DNA of 55,659 nucleotides from an uncultured Muribaculaceae bacterium (GTDB taxonomy: Bacteria; Bacteroidota; Bacteroidia; Bacteroidales; Muribaculaceae): the NCBI GenBank assembly GCA_910585285.1, contig CAJUDL010000023.1, positions 1 through 55,659 of the forward strand. The letters are read 5' to 3'. Position numbers and translations under genes: made by a program. A model generated the notes under the pieces. That model saw only the letters and a list, made by a program, of their open reading frames with translations, ran no database searches and was not told the DNA's origin. Numbering within the stretch: position 1 is the stretch's first letter; every line of letters starts with the position of its first letter. This document shows positions 24,983 through 33,908 of the stretch, in pieces.

Positions 24983-27900
24983 TCATGCCTCACTGTTTGA
25001 AAGGTATTCAGTAGGAGGCATACTGTAGGTTTTCTTGAATACTTTTGTGAAGTAATTTGGATCGGAGAATCCCGTTGCATAAGCGGTTTCGCTGACGTTA
25101 AACCCTTTCCTTAGCAATTCACAGGCTTTCGCCATGCGGCATTGCTTGATATAGTCGGTCATCGAAGCGTTGAAGAATGTCTTCATCTTGATATGCAGCA
25201 GCGACCGCGAGATTCCGAGGGCACGGGTAATATCGGCAATAGAGAAGTCCGAGTTATCCATATTCTCGTTTATCAATGAATTTATACGTTCTATAAACTC
25301 ATTGTCAAACTTATTGAGAGGCGGAAGCTCCTCAACTGTTTCCTCCACGGCAGACGTCTCTTCAATCTTCGAATTGATGTAGACCCTCCGTGCCCTGAGA
25401 ATATTCTTCACACGCAAAGCGAGCAGCTGAGGATCGAATGGTTTGGGGATATATGCCTCGGCGCCGCTCCTGAAGCCGGCCATAGTCGATTCCTCGTCAT
25501 TCTTGGCAGTTAAAAGAATCACGGGAATATGAGATGTCGCCAAATCGTTTTTAAGGCGGTCACAGAGCTCTATACCGTCCATCACAGGCATCATCACATC
25601 AGACACCACAATATCTATGGGGTATTCCGCGGTCACCTTCAGAGCCTCTTCTCCATTTGTAGCGGTGTAAACATTATAATCCTTCAAGAATTCATCGGTG
25701 AGAAAACGAAGCAACTGAGGATTATCCTCCACAAGGAGAATTGAGACACTTTTCTCTTCTTTGTTATCGTTATCTCCTCCCTTTTCCTGAGAATATGTCG
25801 ACAAAGTGTTGGTGATAAACGTAGGCTGATATTTAGCCTGTACAGATGCCCCGGCAGCGATGCAGCAAGACTTGTCGAAAGCATCCTGCGTAACGTTTAT
25901 ACGCACCGTAAACACACTGCCTTCTCCCATTGTGCTTACCACCGAGATCGACCCTTTATGGATCTCCACAAGCTTCTTGACCGTGGCAAGTCCTATTCCC
26001 CAACCAGTATGGTTGGCATTATAGCCTCGTTTTGTCTGATAGTATTTCTTGAAAATATTATCTGTTTCCTCCGGAGCTATACCGATACCATTGTCTTTCA
26101 CCTCCAGTTGCAGGTATACATCGCCATCGCCATCGTCACCCTCAATGATAGAGGCGCGAACGTCTACACATCCGTTTTCATTCGTATATTTGATGGCATT
26201 CGAAAGGAGATTGCTGATGATACGCTCCAGATATGTTGTGGAATACCACACCTCTTCACCGTTGTTCTGTGTCAAGACATTTATAGAAATATTTTTCTCT
26301 GATGCCGGACCTCGGAAATAACCCGACCATGTCTCTATCAGTTCAAGAGGATTACCCTTCTGCAAAAAGAGCTGAAAATTACCTGACTCAACACGGTTGA
26401 AAGTTACCAGCTCATTTATGAGGTCGATCATCTTCGAGGTGTTCGCAATAGCGGTGGAAAGACGTTCCTGTGAAGCTTCCGACATATTCTCCTCCAAAGA
26501 GAGATGCTTAAGAGGAGCAAGGATAAGACTCAATGGAGTCTTGAGTTCATGAGAGATATTGGTAAAGAACTCCATCTTCTCCCGATTGAGTTCATCTTTC
26601 TTCACACGCTCGATCTGACTGAGTTTCTTCTCCTGCTTCTCTCGCATTCGCCATGTGATGAGGCGATATACGAAATAACAAAACGAAATGCCGAGCAAAA
26701 TATAAATGAACCAGGCAGTGGAAGAAAGGTAATAGGGTGGAGCAATCTTCAAATTGAGTTCACGGATGGGAGTCGATTCCCAATCATCGCCAGAAGTCAA
26801 CGCCCTAACTTTAAACACATATGATCCATAAGGAAGTTCCATTGCCGTAAATCTACGTTGCGCGCCGACATCTCGCCATTCTTTGTCAAGACCTTCAATA
26901 AATATCTGATATCTTGCATTCTCAGCCCCGACAGGATCCACAATCCCATAATCAATACTGAACACGCGAGAATCGCCATAACTAAGTTCAAGATTCGAGG
27001 CAGCGTCGAGGGCAGATGAGAGGGGAGAGTCTTCGGTGCGCGGTGATACGGGATTGTTATTAAGTGTAAGACTCCATAAATGCACCGGAGAATTCGAATC
27101 AGGTCTTTTGGCTATTCCCGGATTAAAGGTTACGAGACCATTAACCATGCCACAATAAATATTACCATCAGATGCCTGCATGGTCGAAGAGAAATTAAAC
27201 TGATTCTCCGGGAGTCCGTCGGATGTTGTGAATTTTACATATGACAGATTGGCAGGATTGACCTTAAAGATACCGCCTGACGTTGTAATCCAGATATTTC
27301 CATTGCGGTCTTCCATGATACTGCAGACAGTGCCCCAATCCGGAGACTTACCGGCGAATGGTATTATTTTGAAAGATTTGCCATCGATAATCTGGATACC
27401 GTCATTATTGGTGCCTATAAATATACGACCTTTCTTATCCTCGAATATTGTGGTTATATAATTATCCTTAAGACCTTCCTTTCCTGAAGGTTGTTTACCC
27501 CAACCTTTTATCTCGTGCGACTTACCGTCAATACGAAATAATCCACGATTCACAGTTCCAGCCCATAGGTTTCCTGCTTTGTCGGCATGAAGGCAATACA
27601 CGAAATCCGTATCAAGCACGGGATGGTTCACCGGCACCAAAGAATCAGAGTCAGGCTCATAGAGCATAAGACCCAACGTGGTAGCTATCCATAGTTTATG
27701 GTCATTGTCGTTCTGGCGCGCAATGGCAAATATAGCATTACTTTTAAGACCACTATTGAACGCCGTGTAATGTCTATAGGCTCCGCTCCTTAGATTATAT
27801 CGGAAAAGACCGTTACGGAACGTTCCTATCCACATATCCCCCGTGTGATCGTCATAGTAAAGTTCGTGGACATTTGTGCCAATCTCCGGAATTTTGTTAA

Positions 27901-29098
27901 ACCGAGATATGCTTCTGTCAGCGAGATTGAATATATTAATTCCACCATCCTCCGTAGCGAGCCACAGAGTGCCTTTTTCAGGTTCTATAATACGTCTCAC
28001 AGCCTTTCCCGAAAGAGTGTGTCCATCATATCCCGGTGCTACCCAGTGGAATTTCAAAGCATTTCTCAAAACGAGATTAATCCCTCCGAAATATGTTCCC
28101 ACCCAGATGTTGTCATGAACATCGGGAGTTATGCAATAAATAGCATTATCGGAAAGCGTTCTGGAATTACCGAACTGTTGCGATACCTTCGAAACAACAC
28201 CGGTATCCGGATTTATAGTCGTTATACCTTTCTCCGTTCCCAAAAAAATCAGACCTGACGAATCTTCCGCAATTGTCCGGACGGTGCCGTCAGAAAGCCG
28301 CGTCTCATCATATATCACATTTTTTCCATTACGGACATCAAGACACATCACCCCTTTTCCATCCCGACCAATCCATAGATTCCCACGACTATCAAAGAAG
28401 AGTGGAACAATTGCATCAAATCCACTAAGAAAACCGGAATATAGCGATGCATCGAGTATGGTTTCCGAATCCAGACGGGAAGAATACCATGCGATAGAGC
28501 GATCGGTAGCCACATAAATCCTGTTGTCGGGGGAAACCGCCATACCAGTTACATATCCTTCCGACTGACGAGGAACATGGCGAAACTCCTTTTCTCCGGG
28601 AGCACGGCGGAAAATTTTTGTACCGGAACATACGATAGCGCCATCTTTGGTCTCAACAATTTTAGCAATGTGCTCTCCTTCTACAGGATGATTCTCAAAA
28701 TCATCGGTATCACGGCGATAACGGCTTATGCCCACATCCGAACCAATCCAGACATTATTCTCAGAATCTACAAAAATGACACGTATAAAATTATGAGGAA
28801 TGGATTCCTTGTCATTCCTGTTGTTATAATACGTCACAAAAGAATATCCATCATATTTAGCCAAGCCGTTTCTTGTGCCGACCCATAACAGCCCGTCATG
28901 ATCGAAAGCCATCGACATCACCTGCTGATGTGGCAGTCCGTTATCACTTTTGAGATGCGTAAAGAAATAAGTTTCCTGAGCACACGAAGCCATCGGAAGA
29001 ATACTTCCGATGGCAAAGAAAGTGATTATAAATGAAATAAAATATAGGCTGCTGCCCGGAGACCGATCACTCCGGAAACATGGTATAATTTTCTTCAT
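24983..29098 (-). CDS. Hybrid two-component system sensor/regulator of the PUL
   Basis: A 1371-residue one-protein two-component system. An N-terminal signal is followed by two periplasmic propellers of reg_prop repeats (about 45-700, e.g. HDGLLWVGTRNGLAKYDGYS and IWIGSDVGISRY) and a Y_Y_Y domain (about 705-785). One transmembrane helix (about 790-812) follows. The kinase core has phosphoacceptor His850 (NISHELKTPLSLI) and an ATPase domain with GWGIGLATVKKLVEIHKG. The receiver domain has Asp1167 (VVSDVMMPVMDG), and an AraC-type DNA-binding domain ends the protein (about 1265-1371, ACELLRKGFNVSETAYATGF). Such sensors bind an oligosaccharide and activate the PUL around them. It overlaps the preceding gene by 4 nt and should control the GH2, GH43, SusCD and sulfatase genes. 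Confidence 0.96.
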   Translation of the reverse strand: MKKIIPCFRSDRSPGSSLYFISFIITFFAIGSILPMASCAQETYFFTHLKSDNGLPHQQVMSMAFDHDGLLWVGTRNGLAKYDGYSFVTYYNNRNDKESIPHNFIRVIFVDSENNVWIGSDVGISRYRRDTDDFENHPVEGEHIAKIVETKDGAIVCSGTKIFRRAPGEKEFRHVPRQSEGYVTGMAVSPDNRIYVATDRSIAWYSSRLDSETILDASLYSGFLSGFDAIVPLFFDSRGNLWIGRDGKGVMCLDVRNGKNVIYDETRLSDGTVRTIAEDSSGLIFLGTEKGITTINPDTGVVSKVSQQFGNSRTLSDNAIYCITPDVHDNIWVGTYFGGINLVLRNALKFHWVAPGYDGHTLSGKAVRRIIEPEKGTLWLATEDGGINIFNLADRSISRFNKIPEIGTNVHELYYDDHTGDMWIGTFRNGLFRYNLRSGAYRHYTAFNSGLKSNAIFAIARQNDNDHKLWIATTLGLMLYEPDSDSLVPVNHPVLDTDFVYCLHADKAGNLWAGTVNRGLFRIDGKSHEIKGWGKQPSGKEGLKDNYITTIFEDKKGRIFIGTNNDGIQIIDGKSFKIIPFAGKSPDWGTVCSIMEDRNGNIWITTSGGIFKVNPANLSYVKFTTSDGLPENQFNFSSTMQASDGNIYCGMVNGLVTFNPGIAKRPDSNSPVHLWSLTLNNNPVSPRTEDSPLSSALDAASNLELSYGDSRVFSIDYGIVDPVGAENARYQIFIEGLDKEWRDVGAQRRFTAMELPYGSYVFKVRALTSGDDWESTPIRELNLKIAPPYYLSSTAWFIYILLGISFCYFVYRLITWRMREKQEKKLSQIERVKKDELNREKMEFFTNISHELKTPLSLILAPLKHLSLEENMSEASQERLSTAIANTSKMIDLINELVTFNRVESGNFQLFLQKGNPLELIETWSGYFRGPASEKNISINVLTQNNGEEVWYSTTYLERIISNLLSNAIKYTNENGCVDVRASIIEGDDGDGDVYLQLEVKDNGIGIAPEETDNIFKKYYQTKRGYNANHTGWGIGLATVKKLVEIHKGSISVVSTMGEGSVFTVRINVTQDAFDKSCCIAAGASVQAKYQPTFITNTLSTYSQEKGGDNDNKEEKSVSILLVEDNPQLLRFLTDEFLKDYNVYTATNGEEALKVTAEYPIDIVVSDVMMPVMDGIELCDRLKNDLATSHIPVILLTAKNDEESTMAGFRSGAEAYIPKPFDPQLLALRVKNILRARRVYINSKIEETSAVEETVEELPPLNKFDNEFIERINSLINENMDNSDFSIADITRALGISRSLLHIKMKTFFNASMTDYIKQCRMAKACELLRKGFNVSETAYATGFSDPNYFTKVFKKTYSMPPTEYLSNSEA

Positions 29099-31053
29099 AT
29101 CATTATCTTTGTTCTGTCTGAAGTCCCATCTAAATACGCTATGTCAAGAATGTACACCCCTTTGAATCCAGCCACATCCAGCACACACTCATTAGATGAG
29201 ACCGCTACATAATGAGAGCGGATGCCGGAGATCCCATACATAGAAACCGAGGCAATGCAGCGTGAAGACTTCACGCTGACATTGCCGGCATTAACAGTTA
29301 CCGAGGTTGTATCATTGTTTACAGAAATATCCTTCACCGAGCTTTCGTCAGAAGGATTCAAACGAAATTCGGGCCATGTCCAAGACTGACGTAATATGGC
29401 ATCCGGTATTATCTCATTCACAATCACACCGTCACGACGGTCTCGAATCTCAAGATAGCATCTCATCAGTCGATCCACAGGAGGGACGTCGCACCCGAGC
29501 ACACTCCAGGGGATGGCTATTTCCATATCATAATATGAAGTTTTCGCATTGACAGCAAATCTGACACTTTCAGGCACTGTCACTTCATTCCATTTATTGG
29601 AATTCCCTTCATATAATTTCAAGGAACCGTTCACATCCATAAAGATGCGGAACATCCCTTGCTGTGGATAAGTGTCGCAACTATTGACGAGGTCCAGTCC
29701 GAGAGTTACACCATCATCATCAACCTTGTCTGTATAGATAGTACGGTCAACTACACGTGCATAAAAATACAGGTTTTCATTATCATAGAGAAAATCCATT
29801 GTGGCGCGGTTATGCGTGGCGGTGCTCCCCATAAAAATCTGCTGGGCATTTTTAACCGTCCAATTCTCTCCTGAAAAAGATGCATCTATTTCGGGAGTGC
29901 CAAAATTAGCAGAAAAACCCTTCATTGCATACCCTTTCATCACATTGATAGCATTCCCATGGGTTGCATCGCCTATGGAAGAAAGAGCAAAGACTGTGCC
30001 GTCATCAAGAGCCGAGACAGAGTTCCAGAGACCATGTTGCGACAAGCTCAATCCGAAAGGTTGGCTTACGGCGCGGAAATTACGCGCGTCAGCATCACCT
30101 ACAGCCACAAACATATCAAAAAACGATTCACCTTTACCCTGACGATTTCCACGATCTCCCTGCCAGGAAGCAACCGTCTCGTTCCTGCCAAGTTTACAGA
30201 GATATGGAGCCGCCGAGATAAACGCCTTTTCCGACTCGTCAGCAAAAATCATCTCTCTTCGCGAACTTCCTCCATCAACCCATTGCGACCAGTTTTCAGA
30301 AAGAGGAGTGCGCACTGTTGTGGCACGAAAACTATTGCGATTCGGATGACCGTTGTCCTCTATTATTACCACTATCTCATCATTTTCCGTAAGGATAGGC
30401 ACCGGCATCCCGTCGCGCGTACCTGCACGATAACAGATACGCACCGGGGCGTCCCAGCTCAGACCTCCGTCAAACGAGCGGCACATCGATATTTCCTGCT
30501 CATTTGAAGACTGGAAATTATTCTCGTTGGCGAAATAACATTGCAATTCTCCCGATGGCAATTCAAGGAAACAAGGTTCCCAGCAACCATCAGAGAATGT
30601 GGATTGTGCATCATACACGAATATTGGAGCGCTCCATGTCTTGCCGTTGTCTGTGCTTCTGGTGACACGAATACCAAACTTACGATCGTCGGAATAAGGA
30701 GCCGACGGACGCGGATTGAAGCCGACCACAATAGTGCCGTCCTTAAGCTGAATAACATCCGGCACGGCATAAGGCACAAGCGAAGCACTACGCATTATAA
30801 GTTCCGGAGAAGACCAGGTCGTGCCCCCGTTCTCGCTATATGCCACAGAAATCCCACCTCCTGCTTCCGCCACAGCCATGAGTCTTCCCCCCTGAAGCTG
30901 AATTATGCGTGCATAATTCCCCGAGGGGAAAAGCGTTGTCTTGGAATTTATATCCCAATATATTCGAGAACCTTCATAGGGATCGTGTTTCGTTGCAAAT
31001 AACGAATAAGAGACTACAACCCCGGTCAGAAGTGTTAAGATGATCCTTTTCAT
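29095..31053 (-). CDS. BNR/sialidase-fold glycoside hydrolase with CBM9-like domain
   Basis: A 652-residue exported protein. After a signal peptide (about 1-20), a six-bladed propeller bears Asp-box motifs SENGGTTW (73-80), STDNGKTW (133-140) and SFDGGLSW (193-200), as in sialidases and GH93 exo-arabinanases. Conserved segments DGCWEPCFLELPSGELQ and GTRDGMPVPILTE are seen. A carbohydrate-binding domain resembling CBM9 follows at about 390-575 (YDNENLYFYARVVD, DGVTLGLDLVN). The last ~60 residues form a type IX-like sorting tail. The arginine triad of true sialidases could not be confirmed, so GH33 versus GH93 or another activity stays open. It shares a promoter and a 4-nt overlap with the sensor gene. 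Confidence 0.8.
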   Translation of the reverse strand: MKRIILTLLTGVVVSYSLFATKHDPYEGSRIYWDINSKTTLFPSGNYARIIQLQGGRLMAVAEAGGGISVAYSENGGTTWSSPELIMRSASLVPYAVPDVIQLKDGTIVVGFNPRPSAPYSDDRKFGIRVTRSTDNGKTWSAPIFVYDAQSTFSDGCWEPCFLELPSGELQCYFANENNFQSSNEQEISMCRSFDGGLSWDAPVRICYRAGTRDGMPVPILTENDEIVVIIEDNGHPNRNSFRATTVRTPLSENWSQWVDGGSSRREMIFADESEKAFISAAPYLCKLGRNETVASWQGDRGNRQGKGESFFDMFVAVGDADARNFRAVSQPFGLSLSQHGLWNSVSALDDGTVFALSSIGDATHGNAINVMKGYAMKGFSANFGTPEIDASFSGENWTVKNAQQIFMGSTATHNRATMDFLYDNENLYFYARVVDRTIYTDKVDDDGVTLGLDLVNSCDTYPQQGMFRIFMDVNGSLKLYEGNSNKWNEVTVPESVRFAVNAKTSYYDMEIAIPWSVLGCDVPPVDRLMRCYLEIRDRRDGVIVNEIIPDAILRQSWTWPEFRLNPSDESSVKDISVNNDTTSVTVNAGNVSVKSSRCIASVSMYGISGIRSHYVAVSSNECVLDVAGFKGVYILDIAYLDGTSDRTKIMI

Positions 31054-31063
31054 ATTGATATTG

Positions 31064-31071
31064 CAAAGATA
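31064..31071 (-). promoter_or_regulatory. -7 box for the BNR hydrolase/sensor operon
   Basis: The minus strand reads TATCTTTG, an exact TAnnTTTG match 10 nt before the ATG at 31053. It suggests the sensor and hydrolase can be transcribed apart from SusCD. Confidence 0.55.
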
Positions 31072-31077
31072 ATAAAA

Positions 31078-31105
31078 GGTTTTAGGTTTTTAGGCGTTAG
31101 GGTCT
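31078..31105. repeat. TTAGG-type intergenic repeat
   Basis: GGTTTTAGGTTTTTAGGCG and following bases match the low-complexity family at 20553-20618 and 22588-22613. It fills the gap between the SusE-like and BNR genes. Confidence 0.55.
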
Positions 31106-31109
31106 AAAC

Positions 31110-32075
31110 TTATAAGTCCACAGACACTTTACATACCGCCTCCACACTGATTGATGGATCCGAGGTGGAGGTGGTGACAAATCGGTAGGTCACCGGAGTT
31201 GTGAAGTCTTGAGTTGAAACACCCGACTGCTGCTCTATGTCTCCGACATATACCTTAACATTGTCACCGCTGAGAGTGAACGTGGGTGCGAGGGCTGTCA
31301 CATCTGTTCCGGCAGGGAGATTAAGGGCAATTTCCGAATATGCATAGTCAAACTCCGTGCGCTGTAAAGTTCCCTCCACACCGGCAATGGAGAATGTAGC
31401 AAACTCTCCATAGTTCAGAGTGTGAAGATTATAAATTCTTTCCGACCCCTCATGTGAGACAGTCTTCACTTCCAGCACATTTGCAAGGTTATAACGAGTT
31501 GTGCTCTGGTATGGAGCACCATCGATAAATATCTGCGTTGTCTGCGAAGGGATATAGAATTTCAGACGTTGTGTAAGAGCCACATTGCGGTCGGAATTGC
31601 TGAAACGCATTTTCTTAGGAAGAGCCATCACCCAATCCTTGTCGCCATGCAGCGTGGCGAACACTTCGTCATAGAGCACTTGAGGTGCTGACAAACGCGT
31701 GATTTCAGTAACATCATCCACAACGCGCACCCATACAGAGCATGTATCCGACAGGAGAGACTGCCCCTCATTTGCTTGGTTAGTAGCCACACAAACGAAT
31801 TTATAAGTGCCCGGTGTGGTGTAAGAATACGTGAAAAGACCTTTGTTCACCACAAGACCTGAATTCCCTTCGGAGAGACGTTCATAATCCTGTCCTTCAT
31901 CACCGGGAAAGACAACAACATTGTCGGCAGAACCGGTGAAATGCATGACAATAGACTCGTTTATTTCTGCTATATTTTTATCAAGCTCTATGGCAGCCGT
32001 CGGCTGCACTGCTGTATCATCAGAGCAAGCCGTCATAGCAAGAACGAGAGCCAAAAGAGCAAAATTCTTTTTCAT
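31110..32075 (-). CDS. SusE-like surface lipoprotein
   Basis: A 321-residue lipoprotein with lipobox MTAC (Cys17) and acidic SDDT after it, as in surface-exported Bacteroidales lipoproteins. Residues about 25-130 form a PKD/Ig-like domain (YTTPGTYKFVCVATN), followed by beta-rich sequence and a C-terminal module like DUF5018 (TFTLSGDNVKVYVGDIEQQS). It follows SusD in the same direction and probably binds glycan on the cell surface. The open frame extends to an ATG at 32165, but that extension translates the intergenic inverted repeat. The ATG at 32073-32075 starts a proper lipoprotein signal. Confidence 0.82.
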   Translation of the reverse strand: MKKNFALLALVLAMTACSDDTAVQPTAAIELDKNIAEINESIVMHFTGSADNVVVFPGDEGQDYERLSEGNSGLVVNKGLFTYSYTTPGTYKFVCVATNQANEGQSLLSDTCSVWVRVVDDVTEITRLSAPQVLYDEVFATLHGDKDWVMALPKKMRFSNSDRNVALTQRLKFYIPSQTTQIFIDGAPYQSTTRYNLANVLEVKTVSHEGSERIYNLHTLNYGEFATFSIAGVEGTLQRTEFDYAYSEIALNLPAGTDVTALAPTFTLSGDNVKVYVGDIEQQSGVSTQDFTTPVTYRFVTTSTSDPSISVEAVCKVSVDL

Positions 32076-32109
32076 AAATGTGTAATGTTGAATGTTTAAT
32101 GTTAAATGA

Positions 32110-32168
32110 GAAATGCTTAATGTGCAATGTGCCGTATCTGAAATTAGACATTGCACATTAAACATTTC
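32110..32168. repeat. Long inverted repeat between SusD and SusE-like genes
   Basis: A 14-bp perfect stem (TTAATGTGCAATGT at 32117-32130 with its complement at 32148-32161) extends outward by six more pairs after one mismatch, with a 17-nt loop. It may tune the level of SusE-like mRNA relative to SusD. Surrounding sequence is built from the same AATGTTTAATGTT-type words. Confidence 0.7.
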
Positions 32169-32177
32169 ACATTATTC

Positions 32178-33893
32178 TTAGTATCCCGGATTCTGTGTAA
32201 CCACACCGTTTGAGACATCGATTTCCATTTGGGGAATAGGGAAGATTTCATTTATGCCCTCCCGGAAATATACGCCACGCTGATTGGAGCGAGTCTGGCT
32301 GAACGACTGCAGCACAGACTTTGCCCTACCCTGACGCACGATATCGAAAAATCTTTCCCATTCAAACGCGAACTCTATTTCGCGTTCCTTCCATATCTGA
32401 TCTCGGAGATAGCCATAACCACCGCCTATATAAAGCGATGTGCCATTGTTGATCTCGTTGACAACACGCTTGTTGCTGTTGAGTTGTTCGAGAGCCGCCC
32501 CTCCATTGCCGCATTCATTCAAGGCTTCGGCATACATCAGCACAACGTCTGCAAAACGGAGAATGCGACGGTTTTTGCCATTGTCACCTCCATATACCGG
32601 ACGATCCTTGATAGGGGTGTACCATTTAAGGGAAAGGATATGTCCGGAACCGATTTCCGTATTCTCCATATCGGGTGTGTATTCATGGTGCCCGATCGTG
32701 AAGTTACGACGCACATCCGTGCCATAGAGTTTGGTTATTATGTCACTTATAGAATAAATGGGACTGCTGGCGCTGAAAAGCGTGTCAAAAATATAACCAC
32801 CTTCGTTGACATCACCCGAAGTCCCATCGCCTGATTCCTTGAAGACAATTTCAAAAATCGAACCCTGACAGAATTCTCCCTGAAGATAAAACTGCTGGTC
32901 GTAGGTAAGGGAGTTTCCATAGGCATCAACATATTTAAGAGAATAGGCATTTAGCAACACCGGACACTGAGATTCGGGAGATTCATAAGGATCTGTCTCA
33001 GCATTAAGTTCCTGAGGTTTGAACCATAATGATTTGCGAAGAGTCTCCCAGTCCATATCTCCATAATTCTCGGGATAATGAAGCATCTCTTTAAGTGTTA
33101 ACGGACTCCCTTTCACGAAATAATCGCCCAGTTTTACCATCTCCTGCCATTTATCAGACATCGTGCCGGGTGTTGCCTGATACATCAGCACTTTCATAAG
33201 AAGCGCGGTAGCGGCTCCTGCACTTGCTTTGCCCGAATTATTTGAAGTATATCTGTTTGGAAGCATTATTGCCGCCTCTCGCAGATCCTTCTCAATGTAG
33301 GCATAGGTTTCTTCACGTGAGCTTCTCGGAATGACCAGATTGTCGACAGTTTCAACTTCCGGACGAATCGGCACACCGCCGAATGTTCTGGCAAGATTGA
33401 AATAAAAATAGGCGCGAAGGAATTTTGCTTGTCCGAGAATTTCACGAATTTCACGATATGCTGAATAATCGTTAGTCGAGACCTGAGCGCGATCTATGTT
33501 GGCAATCACCTGATTCACGCGATGGATTGCCTTGTAATAAATTTCCCAACGATTGCGGATGAAACTGTTTGAGGTGTTGAAGCGGAAATGCACCAGCTGC
33601 CCCATATGGCTTGACAATCCTTCATCCGTGCCTATGACATGATCACCTAACGCCTCTCCAAAACGCCAGTCTGTATCCTGGATGGCATCGCTCTGTAAAA
33701 TATCATAGGCTGCATTGAGACTCGCCTGCAATTTATAACGCGTGTCATAGAAATTCTTATCAATATTGTTTCCCTGCACATCCTGCTCAAGGAAATCATT
33801 ACATCCGGTCAACGCCACGGATCCTAAGGTGATAGCGAGGATTCCGGTTCTGACGCCTAATTTGCCGAGATTGAATATATTTGGAATTTTCAT
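32178..33893 (-). CDS. SusD/RagB-family lipoprotein of the PUL
   Basis: A 571-residue surface glycan-binding lipoprotein with lipobox LTGC and the sequence NDFLEQD after it. Family features include the N-terminal helix YKLQASLNAAYDIL, the motif GQAKFLRAYFYFNLARTFGGVPI, and the C-terminal IWKEREIEFAFEWERFFDIVRQG ending IFPIPQMEIDVSNGVVTQNPGY. It lies 15 nt downstream of the SusC gene and should form the SusCD complex with it. Because that SusC gene is frameshifted in this sequence, the pair may be inactive unless the shift is an artefact. Confidence 0.95.
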   Translation of the reverse strand: MKIPNIFNLGKLGVRTGILAITLGSVALTGCNDFLEQDVQGNNIDKNFYDTRYKLQASLNAAYDILQSDAIQDTDWRFGEALGDHVIGTDEGLSSHMGQLVHFRFNTSNSFIRNRWEIYYKAIHRVNQVIANIDRAQVSTNDYSAYREIREILGQAKFLRAYFYFNLARTFGGVPIRPEVETVDNLVIPRSSREETYAYIEKDLREAAIMLPNRYTSNNSGKASAGAATALLMKVLMYQATPGTMSDKWQEMVKLGDYFVKGSPLTLKEMLHYPENYGDMDWETLRKSLWFKPQELNAETDPYESPESQCPVLLNAYSLKYVDAYGNSLTYDQQFYLQGEFCQGSIFEIVFKESGDGTSGDVNEGGYIFDTLFSASSPIYSISDIITKLYGTDVRRNFTIGHHEYTPDMENTEIGSGHILSLKWYTPIKDRPVYGGDNGKNRRILRFADVVLMYAEALNECGNGGAALEQLNSNKRVVNEINNGTSLYIGGGYGYLRDQIWKEREIEFAFEWERFFDIVRQGRAKSVLQSFSQTRSNQRGVYFREGINEIFPIPQMEIDVSNGVVTQNPGY

Positions 33894-33908
33894 AATGTAT
33901 AATCTTTT

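Noticed and set aside
32076..32165. N-terminal extension of the SusE-like protein by 30 residues
   Set aside because: It translates the intergenic inverted repeat, while the internal ATG gives a perfect lipoprotein signal.
32229..32834. Long plus-strand open frame of 201 codons
   Set aside because: It lies entirely antisense to the SusD gene, whose family motifs are unmistakable.
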